Part shown: positions 35,205 to 47,200 of the stretch, in pieces
Numbering within the stretch: the first letter of the stretch is position 1
Layout: each line of letters opens with the position of its first letter
Assembly: GCF_905475395.1 (NCBI RefSeq)
Contig: NC_058338.1
Coordinates: forward strand, 6,958,935 to 7,022,934
Direction of reading: 5' to 3'
DNA: 64,000 nt
DNA from: Chrysoperla carnea
Taxonomy: Eukaryota > Arthropoda > Insecta > Neuroptera > Chrysopidae
The notes under the pieces: model-generated
The model's input: only the letters and a program-made list of their open reading frames with translations
Databases searched by the model: none
What the model was told of the DNA's origin: nothing
Program-made: the position numbers and the translations under genes

Positions 35205-38200
35205 TTACAAAGTTTCTTCAAAAGCAGCCATTAAATCGCTTTGCATATTCATATCTATTTGACCCGCCATCTAAAAATTTTTTTATTAGTTAATTTATTG
35301 TAATTTTAGTTGAGGAAATAAGACTTTTGTGATCGGAATTTAAAAGTACACATTCGATTTTTACGGAGCAGGGCGCAAACTATTCGTATGAGGGTGTAGG
35401 AAAAATTCAGATTAGTCAAAAAGTTTGGAAATTTACGAAAAAATCATAGTACAAGAGACGGTATAAGGTCGATCTTCACCCATTTGATAACTAGTTGAGA
35501 TATATTTTTTATGAAATTTTATTGATTTTTAAACATGCCTATAAAATTTTTTCTATCGAAAAGTGTTTGTTTTAATTAATTATCTTTCTTCTGATAAAAA
35601 TTTCGATTAGCTAACAGATCGTTGTAGTTACTTATATTGACTTATCTGTTCATATTTGATGAGGTAACTTCACCAATCTGTTAGCTAATCGAAATTAGTA
35701 TCAGAATCAGCTTGCCTGAAAAAAACCGTCCATGAAAAAAAATTTCATTTAAAAATCAATAAAATTTTAAATTCCTTTTGGTCATTTTTCGGTTTTAATA
35801 CCTCGATTAATATGAGATAAGTTTTTCTTTTGCAAGGCATGGATAATTTAGGGTGAAATAAATACAAGGGGTTTCTGGTAGAATAAGAAAACAAATCGCA
35901 CCTGCCTTTTTCTGGGGTAATCGGGTAAAAATAATTTCAGATGTCTTAATGTAATATTGTAAATATTAATGAAATAAATAAATAAAAGATTTACCGCTTC
36001 TCTCCTTCGTCTATCTTGTTCTCTTTGTCGTTGTCGCTCTCGTTCTGCTGCGTCTTGTGATGCTGGTGGCGGCATTGTTGTTGATCGTGGTGAAACACTA
36101 CCACCGTCATTTGAACCTTTTAATTGATTCACACGTGTTGGTGTTAACGGTTGTTGTTGCGATTCAACAACGCCAGCTTTCCTGTATTAAAAAAATTGAG
36201 TTAACTTTCTATCACTTGAAAACATCATTTTTAATTGTAACCAGATCAAAGTGGAGTAGAAAAGAGTTTATGGCAACTATACTCTTTCTGCACCTGTATT
36301 TATAAATAATACAGGTGCTTCATTATACAGGGTGTCCCGTGACTCGATGGACATAGCTTAAGAGTGTATTCTTTGGAAAATTTTAAGTCGAAAGTGCCTT
36401 ATACACTTTTGTCCAAAATCCAAAAGTCAAGAAGTTGAGCACTATTATTTCCCCAAAGATAATTAATACAGTAACCTTGTTGTTTGAAAGTACACAGTAT
36501 TCTGCCTCAAGCGCTGAACGCAACTTTGTCAAAAATCGAAAAATCCGTAAAATTTTTAGATTTTGGCGATTATAACCCTAAAGGAGTCGTTTTCGAAGTA
36601 CCTTTTGAATTTAAAAAAAAATTGAACTTTTTAATGACTAACCTAACTTTCTCAAGTGCATCTTCCTCCTCTTTCTCACGTTTCTTTTCATTCTCTTGAC
36701 GTAAACGTTCTCGTTCGGCTTGTTCTTTTTGATGTCGACGTTGTTCTTGCTGTTCCATAAGCGCACGTTGCTGATCTTGTTTCTGTTTCGCTTTGTTTTT
36801 AAATACTTGAAAACTATCTTGCATATTGTGCTGTTTATTATTGCCGCCAGCTAAATTTGAATTTTGTGGTGAATTTGCTTGCGCAATAATATTCGACCAA
36901 GACGTAGCATTTTTAATATCAGATTTTGTTTTAAATGCTGATACAAAATTTGCACCAGGATTATTATTTTTATTCTGTATATCGGGATTATTACTATGTA
37001 CAGATTTTTTATTATCTGGTAAGTAATTTGAAGGAACAGGATTCGTTAGCTCCTCAATTGGTTTTGGAGTAATTAACGGTTTATCTTCCTTCTTTAATGG
37101 TTGAATTTGATTTATGGACGGCATTTGTTGCGTGGGAACGGTTGGAATTGGATCAAATATACTTGACATTCCACCCATATTCATGGATACTCCTACTCCA
37201 GCTGGATTACTTGCTCCGCTCATGGCTAAACCATTATTATTGTTTAATGGTAGATCCATATCCTGTTTGATACCACCAAAACCATTATTGCTGGAATGCA
37301 TCATGTTTGAGGTAGGTGCACTAGTTATTGGCGGCATTATCGATGACATTTCATTGCCGGATAAATTTTGGTTATGTAAGCCACGATGTAATGAATTATT
37401 CGACATGATATTGTTCATTTGCATTATAGGAGTTGAATGCATTACAGGATTGGGAAACGAAGGATTTGGAACAATCGTGTCTAATGGATTACTAATGGAA
37501 TCATGTTCCAAACTACGTAAAGAATCCTCTAAAGGATCACTAAAATTATTTGCTAATGGTTGGGGTAATTTATTTATGGTTGGAGGTATTGGCGATGGGG
37601 TTGTGTTTGTGGAAGGACGCGTTACAGAAACACTATTGTTATGGGTTCCTGGTAATGTTGCTGTTGGAAGTGTTGGTATGGAGGAAATTGAATTTGTTAC
37701 GGGAGTACTTGGAGGAGGAACTATCTGTGACACGGTAGGCGTTATTGTCGGTGGTTTTGTTACTTCGACCGTTGGACCCGGACCTGGTACACTGTTTTTT
37801 GTCGTGATTGGTGTCGTATTGATCGAATTACTATTATTGATTGTGGATATCGCTGTGACAGATGTTTTACGTGTCACCGCTGGTGTTACTGTAGTTGTTA
37901 CCGATGTTGACGATATCGTTGTCGCTTTTGGAGCCGTAGAATTACTGTTTACAATGGTTGGAGTATTATGTGGAACTGTGTTGTTTATCGTAGTTATTGC
38001 TGGTTTCTGAAATTTGTATCATGAACAGAAATTATCCAATATTTTATGGTAAATTTTTTACAAATTGTATAGCTAACTTTAGGTTTCGAGTGGATAAACT
38101 GTATTTATTGTCGTAATCAAACTTAATTGGGATCTTCTTTTTATGACAAAAATGGAAAGATCATATATAAGTTACAGGTTACAGTTTTACCAGAACGACA

Positions 38201-41200
38201 AACGAAAATGCCCGATAAAGTTAAAGCCCGATAATGTTCGTAAAAGATCGTGTAATGTCATATTTGTTCATATAATTTGTAGATCTTGGCATTCTAATAA
38301 AAAATCTCAATGAGCATGATGCATTTTTGGACCAACTTATAATAAATTTTATTTAATATATAGTGTGCCCAAAAAATTTGGATACAGCTGGGTATTAAAC
38401 ATACCGAAAACCTGTATAAAGTTATTATAAAGTTCATATTGTTTATAGCAGGTTAAATTCTGGGACTCCAGGTTATCCTTTATAACTTTTGAGCACCCTG
38501 TATAAAATTATAATACAAAATAACAATTAAAAACATGATTGATATATAAAAAAATTAACTCACCATTTGATTGACTGGTGGATTATTCGTGATTGGCTTT
38601 TTAGTTTTTTTTCTAGGAGGACGACTTTCACGACCTAAAAACACGTAATAGAACGGCTAAAGCTTTAAAAAATATTCACACATAATAACAATCGAACAGA
38701 TGGAATCAAAACCAGCACAGCTACACATAATTTCATCTTAGAAACTATTTTTTTTTTTTTGACCAGACCAGATCACCAATAATATAGATACGATTTTATA
38801 TCGATCGAAATTCAAATAATCAAAATGAAACAAATAAGTTATAAGTGTTCGAATTTATTCGATTCTTCATACAAAATCCATAACACTTGAAATTTAAAAA
38901 TTCGAAAGAACGGAATTGTCCCAGCTAGACGACTAGGCTATATATTTCTTCAAACTCAAGTATGAAATGTCTTAAGCTTTCTTCGAAAAAAAATCAGCCA
39001 AAATAAGAATTTTTTCGCTGGTAGAACAATTTTTTCGAAAACAAAACACTACTTTCCATTGTGTAAAATTTAAAAAAAAATGTTTTATAACGCCTGTCAA
39101 TTATTTTTCTACGTTTTTCCTCAATCTTTTGCAATTTTTTCGAAAACTATGCATTTTAAAGAAAAATTAGATCGGTTCAAAGTTATCGGGTGTAAAATTT
39201 TCGATCAATTTGTATAAAATTTTTCTTATCTTTCATATTTCCTGAAAAATGTATATCAATGTACGATTTTCCGTGATTTTTTTTTTCAATTTTTCTTTAA
39301 AACTGTGCATTTTAGGGAAAAAATACTTCTAATAAAAGTTGTGAAAGATTTGGAACGATAAAAATATACAGATCTTTTGGAAATTGTATGCTTCACAACT
39401 ATTATTGGCAGTATTTTTCCCTAAAATGCACAGTTTTTAAGAAAAGAACATACAAAAATATATAATAGGTAAGAAAAAATTTAAATGTACAAATTGATCG
39501 GAAATTTTACTCCGATAACTTTAGACTGAACTATGTTTTCTCTATAATGCACAATTTTCTGTTTTTAAAATTGCAGAAAAACATAAGAAATTTTATCTTA
39601 TATGATGAGAGTAAACGATAATTTAAAAAAATTTATAAGAAATTATAATTATGACATATTGGGTATCGCGGAGCTCGGCCCAAAAGGGTCCAAATTTCTT
39701 TGATATTTTATTGTAGGATTTATGTTTCATTTTAAATATTTAGTTTTTCGTTTTCATCGTTATATTAAAAAAAAAAATTAAAAAATGATTCGTAAAAATA
39801 AAATAAAAAATAATTTAATCGACAAAATATTTTATTAAAAAAAGTTTTTTAATACGTTTATATTTCTCAGTTATATATAATTATATACTTAAATTATATA
39901 TATATTGTTGACAACAGTATAATTCTATTTACTGTATATATAATTATATATATAATATAAATTCTTATATAATATATTATATAATATATATACATAATTA
40001 TTTTTTTTTATATTGTAACTAATATACGCACCATACGAAAACATTTTCAATTGGCGTTTAATCAATCAATTAATTATAAAATTCAAATATACTTTTTTAT
40101 TTTAAATATATTATATTATCAAATAAGAGAAAACAAATAATAAAAAATTGATAAAAAAGAAAGAAGCAAGCATCCTTTTGTTTTTTTATCCAAAATTGAG
40201 AAAAACACAAATTTTCTTTTTATTGCAGTTTATATTAAAAATAGTACCAACAACCAATTTTTTTTAAATCCATATGTTGCGTGGATTAGGAAAATTTGAG
40301 AGAAAATGCACGTGTTTTTTTACGTATGATTATATGCGAAAAATATAAATATATATGATTATTTGCAATTTGTTTTTCTTCGATTTATTCAAATTAAATT
40401 CTGTTTTAGGCTTGTTGAATGTTTTAGACAAGGTGGGTTTTAACAGGTGGGAAAATCACTACGATTTATGTTTAAATTCTAATCAGGCTAAGGCAATAGG
40501 TGCGTCGATTTTAATAGAGTTCAGAATAGCATGGTGATAAATGAAACTCTAATGTACGTTGAAGTAATGCCCGTATGAAAAGCATGTTCATCGCGTGAAA
40601 CCGCTCAGAGTTGGTTGCGACGCGAAATTGAAATCATTCATCTCACTTATGTTTCAACCGAATATTCTTAAATAAATTTTTAAAATTGAATCAATGGCAC
40701 CGTATTTTTGTGGATGAAACTTATAGCTAAAAAAATTCTCAGAAAATTCGTTTGAATAGGCACGGTAGCTCTCGCACTAACAGACTTGTTGGAATAGCAT
40801 ATATCGCACATAAATAAAATTGGCATATTTAAACAAAAATCGAAATTGCCAGAGGCCATAAACTTTTGCAGAACTTAACCCCGTTATGAAAGCTTGTCTA
40901 CTATATCAATGACTGCATGTTTTTTTAATTTGAATAAATCCAATTGTTTAACATTAAAAAATGAATCTGGATGAAAAATGGTGTGACAACAGACATTTTT
41001 AAAACTGTTACAACTAACACGAGTATTTTTTTATCGACAAAATGCCACTCTTTATTTACAATAATTTTTCTTCAATAATAATAAAAATTGTTCAAGAATT
41101 TTTTAAAAAGTAAATTCTTTTTTTTTAAAATCTACAGAATGATTTTATTTTGTAACAGTATAAATATTTTTTACTCTTAAAAATCATTTATTTATTGGTT

Positions 41201-44200
41201 TTTTTGTTTTTATACATTAAGACTCAATTATGGGGAAAAAAACGTGATGTTTCGATGAAAATTTTTACATGTAAAAAATCACACCACACATTATTAACCA
41301 ACAAGTCTTAATTATTTCTTACGATTAGAAAAGGGGAGAAGCACAAATACTTTTTAAAAATAAAAACCGCATGGTTTTTTGTTTCGTTTTGAATTTCACT
41401 AAAAAACACGGTTTAATCCACATATTCAATAAATCGAGACTATATTTACACTGTTGATTCGTAAATTACATAATTTTCATTTCAAGTCACGACGATGAGG
41501 CCACTTTTCGATTAATCATTTTCATTTAAGATTTGGAATGTTTCAGTTCTCAAAAAATTCATAACATGAAGGTAAATTTTAAATATTTTATCACGTCCAA
41601 AACGAAAAGTATATAAAATTGAATCACAGGGAAGTTGGACTGGGTATCAAATCAGAATATTACATTTGACCTAGTTGGATGTTTTGTCTCTTTATTGAAA
41701 CTTCTTCAGCAAACACCAATTATAAAAATAATTATAGTTTGCAGTTGCTGTAGAAGTCTCAATAAAGGGACGAAACGTCCTACTGGATCAACTGTAATGT
41801 TCTGATTTGATATCTGGTCCAACTTCTCTGTGATTAAATTTTACATATGTCGTTATTGATAGAAAAATTTTGAAAAATGTGTCGTAGTTAGTTTCCTGAT
41901 ATCTGTGTGTCCATCAACGCAAAAAAGCATGTGTTCTAGAACAGAAAAATAAGGAAACAGACGAAGTAGGTCCTTTGAAAGAAAGAAAAATTTGGTATTT
42001 AGGAAATTCTTATAATCTCGAATATTTTCTTAATGTAATTTACGAATCATCATGTGAAAAACGACATAAACAATCCGTTGTTATTCATATTTTGAGTGAA
42101 AATTATCTAGTGAAAAACATAACGGAATTGAAGTGAGATTCCACAAATCAAGACTTGCATCTTTTAGATTAAATTATGGACTAATTTATGCAATACTAAC
42201 TTACAACACTAGACGGGGAGGCAAGAAAGACAGCTTGAATATTTTTTTATTTTATACAGCAACTATTCTAATTTCTAAGATTAAAATTTTTAAAACAAAC
42301 GGATCAATAATTTTAACCATATTTGAGTCTCGTTGCAAAAGTTCTACATATCTGCAATTTACTCATGAAAATAAAAATTAAAAAAAATTTTTTTCTAATA
42401 GGAATGTTATTATTTTTAGAATTCCGTACCATCTTCTACGGAACCCTACTTGTTTTTTTTTACTAATACTTATCTATTTTTTAAGAACAATCTTACGATA
42501 CTAAAATTTAGACTATTATTTTAAAAATTTTATACGACACAGACTTATAATAAATTAATTAAAAAAGTTTCTTTGAAAATGTGTCCAAAATTTAATTTAT
42601 TTTAGTCAATTTGTTAGAAAATGATCGAGTCGAATGCAGTTTTTCAATTTAGTCAGTTGTTAAAAACATTAAGATCTTTTTTGCAATCACAACCTCACCA
42701 AGGTAACGGTCCTGACCTGCTAGGGACTTTGGTAGCCGAGACGGAAGACACTAGAAGTTTTGACGCACTAACTGGGCGTATCCCACTGACCTGCCCTATT
42801 GAAGGGAGTCTTGTTGGGCGGTGCTTGGCACTGTCTGACCGTGGGGGTGTATCCCAATGGATTCCAGGTACCTCACGTATGACAAATGACGAATAACTGT
42901 TCGATAGATGGGATTAAAGTATATGTTAAGTTGGGTTATAGAGTGGGCTGCTAAGCATAGTATAGCTATCAATGAATTGAATCTCCAGGTTAATTAAAAA
43001 TAATAATCGCTGATGAGAATTGTAGGTGAAACACACTTCACCGGGTCATCTAGTTGTATATAAATTGCACATATTCAGGATAACATGACTGTTAATAACA
43101 TGATTAAATTTCCGAGTCATTAAAACTAAAATAAATTAAATTTTCGATATATTTTTTTTAACTATAAAAATTGCAAAAAATGTAAAAAACAAACATTATC
43201 TTATTTTTAAGACACTTTTTTAATATTTTTTAAAAGTAAACAGATTTAAAATGTGCAATTAAAAATTGAAATAAAATAAAATAAAAGTTTTTGTGCGTAT
43301 ACTCCTTAATAATAGTACTAATTTAATTAATATGAATAATTAAGTTTGTTGAATAATTAAAATAAAAACATAATTTGTTCTTTTTGTAACGGTGTACTAA
43401 ACTTTGTTTAGATAATAAAGAATAGTTTTGCACTTTTCTTTTCTATCTATACGTAGTGTACACTACACCGAGACAAAAAGAACAAGACTTCAAATTAGCT
43501 CGAGAGTATAATGCAGATATATAAATTAAATATTTTTTTATTTTTTAAATATATACAAAATTAATAAAAAAAAAAGGGAAAACGTCACAACAAAACCTAT
43601 TTCCGATTCAATTGAAAAAAAATATTGAAAATATTTTACGAATAAGTGAAAAATACGTGGTGAAGAAGAAAAGGCATGGTTCGATTTCAAATGAGGAAAA
43701 CGGAAGAAATACGGATTTTTTTTTAATTAGAAAATATATATTCGTTTTAAATGAAGGTAAAAAAAAATTATCTCCGAACACATTAAGTTAGAAACTTGAT
43801 TTTTGGAAACCTAATTGGTGTATTCAATTCCAAAAATAAATTCTACATTAAATCAAGTTGTAACGGTATTGATTTTTTGGAACCTCGAATGTTTTGCAGA
43901 ACTTAAGATTAAAAAATATTTATTTCCATATTCATTTTCTATCGATTGAAAAATTAAAACGAGCACGAGAAAACGGTAAAACGAAAACCAAAAATTGACA
44001 GATTTGTTTGGGAAATTTAATTTAGGCCGTTATGATCAATGTTTTTTATTGACAGAAATATTCGAGTCACATTTTAGTTAAAATGATGGGCATTGATTTC
44101 ATACAAGTTGCTGAAAATAACACACATTGAGAAATTGCTATTATTTTTAGAAATTTTGGTCAATTTTTTCATAATTTAACTTTTCGATCAGTTCCATAGA

Positions 44201-47200
44201 AGAAACCTTCTTCTCACTTCATTTTCCATCGATCAAATTGACTTTTTTTTAAGAATTAAACAATTTAGTATAACTTTTCCTTTCGGACTAAGTAAAGTAG
44301 TCAAATAAATCTTTCTAAGCTCATTTTGTACATTACTAAGGCATTCATCCCTTAAACCTCTTAATATCCGCTATCATATAACTGATTCCTTTTTTAACCC
44401 TATATTCATTTCCCAACTCATGCTTCTTTACGAATGACATGATCGAGCCCATCTTAATTGTTTTTCCTCGGGTTACCTTATTTTAATCGAGCTGAAGTTT
44501 AATCATTCAGACTGTTATAAAAGCAAGAGCGACTTGTAGAGAAAATTAGCGTTATTTCTCGTTAATCTGTATTATTGTGTGTCGGGTATTTAAACAATTG
44601 GAAGACAATTTATCAAATCAAAAACTAGAAATTACGAATGATTCAGTTTTTTGAGATCAAATTACAACACGAATATATAAAATCTATTTAAAAATAATAA
44701 TAAACTTTAGGGGAAATAAAGGGTAGGGTGAGGGGATGTGAGAAATGGATTTGATTGGAAAAATTATCAAATTTTATAAAAAAAAATTATTTCCACTTAA
44801 TTGTTGTTTTGTACATTTAAATTTACTTCCAGTTTTTCAATGAATATTTTTGAAATGTGAAATTCAAAAAAACTGGACAACCCTTAGAAGTTACATTTTA
44901 TGAATAATAAATTAATTATTAATTCAAAAGGCGTACCCTAATATACTTTTTTTTCTTTATAATTAATGTACGTATATATTATTTATTTTTCTCTTTAAAA
45001 ATTAACCTTAGCACAGCTTAATTATTTTTATATATAATATAAGAAAATTTTATATAAAAAAAAGTTTGCCGAAATTTTTTTTCCCAGTTATCGAATAGAA
45101 AAAAAAAATACTGTGGGATGAGGGAGGAAAATTTGAAAAATCCAGCAAACCTTTTGGTACATAATTTTTTTAATGTGTTTTCTTGTGTTTTTACAAAATT
45201 TTCTAAGCCTTTTATTGAGTGCAAACAATGTGTAATGGAGGCCAGCCGCTATAAATAAGGTTTAAAATCAAAAATTCATTGCTAATATTTCTAATTTGCA
45301 TATATCACCGTTTTTTTTGTTACAAAAAAAAAGGTTTTGGATAAGTTTACTTTTTAAAGATTTTAAGAGATGAGTTTTTCAGCCGCCATACACATTGTCT
45401 GCATAAATTAAGCTTAGCGACGGGAGAATGCAAAACAAATAAAATAATTGCAAAATTCAAACTACTCATCCTGTTTTCGTATGGTTTTTTTTATCACGAA
45501 GTGGGGGGTGGATTTAAAACCTTAAACTCTATCTAATCTAATTAAAACCTCTTTATTCATTTTAAAAAACTAAAAAAAATAATAATAAGTAAAAAAAAGA
45601 TGAAACTTACTGCGATCGTTGGCTTAAAATGAATAAAGAGTTTTTTTTTCGACGAAAAATTTTGAGGTGATCTGGTCTTTGAAAAAAAATTTTGAGTACA
45701 GAAGTTTTAATAAAATATCACACTTGTCAGTGGTGGGGTGTAGCAATGCTGGCTGATCCCTACACAAAGACTGCACTCAGGGGCTCTTACAACAAACAAT
45801 ACATGGGGGTCAAATAAAAAAAGGAGGTTTTTTTTTTCAATATACTCTGAAATGGGCCTTGAAAAAAATTCTTAAAAATGTTTTATAATTTATCAAACTA
45901 AAATTTTTTTGTGGAGCGATTAATCGTTAAGTTTGATAAACTATAATTGTTTAAATACTTTATCACAACTTTTTTTTTTTTGTTCATAATACCACTTTTT
46001 TCTCAACAAATTAATAACATTTTGATTTAAATAGAAATTTTTTAATTCACTTTTTATTTACGATGTACTTAGTTGTGTCAACTGCCGTTTTTTTTACAAT
46101 ACAGCAATAGTGGTGTCAAAATAGCATTTTTTTGCGTCGTTTTTGTGGCAATTCGATGAATCGACTTGATTGATTTCTTGTTAGAAAATACTTGTGAACA
46201 TGTGGATCTTAATCTACATACTTAGATAGAACGTCTTTCAAAATGCAAAATTGTAGATTTTATGATCACCCAATATAAACTACTGTCAAAATCAGTTAAA
46301 ATAACGAATCAGTAAGGTTATGTTTTAATCCAAATGTACCATCCAGCCTAAACAACCTGGTACCATCTAAAACTATCGGTCCAATATAGCGTCCAATGAT
46401 AATTAAAATTACCTTTTTAAACCTACCAACATTGATAAATCGTAACCATAAGTATTGTCATCTGGTAATAAAAATTGGAACTATTCAAACTGGTCAGCAT
46501 CTGTTTAAATTAGAATGAATTATTATCCCCAGTTGGAGGAGTTGCAACTCCTTGTTATTAATAATTTTGTAATCGTTATAATAATGTGAGACCTTAATCG
46601 CAGGGTCAACTATTATAAATGGCAGTTAATTTTGTAAGGAACAATTTTAGAAATTTCTATCTACAATGTAGTTAAAACATAATTATGAATTGGTTACTAA
46701 TAATTTATCCGATTCATTTGGGTCTTATTTAGTGGATTTGTCAATAAAAATCAAGCTTCTCCGAAGAAAAAAGTAGGTCAAGTCGTTAAAAGACAAGGTG
46801 GAACACCAAGGATCAGATTGAGGCCCGTCTCAATCCTATTGGATACATCGATCATAATTTAGATAACTTAATTGGCCGATTTTCACATCAGAATCGTAAT
46901 CAATCACCTCGAAAACAATCCGTGTACGTTTAGTATACGTTTGATATTTATTTTCGTTTAAAATTTTTGAAAAGCGCCATCTTTTAGGGCTGTACTCGTT
47001 TTGGAAGTCTTAGCACACTTTGATCGAGTGACGAAATCATCTTATTTGGTGACTTCGTCAATAAAATCACCCTTCTCCGAGGAAAATAATTAAGCCAGAC
47101 ATACCAAAGAATCGGCTTTTCGCGTCCCAATCTTAACGGATACAACGACTATAATTGTAGATAACTTAAAAGTCCAATTTTCACATCAGAATCGTTCCAT

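Noticed and set aside
37114-38010. 298-codon plus-strand open frame
   Set aside because: It is the antisense shadow of the large fs(1)h exon 11 (38006-36643), whose Thr/Pro/Asn-rich coding sequence leaves the other strand open. It shows no domain.
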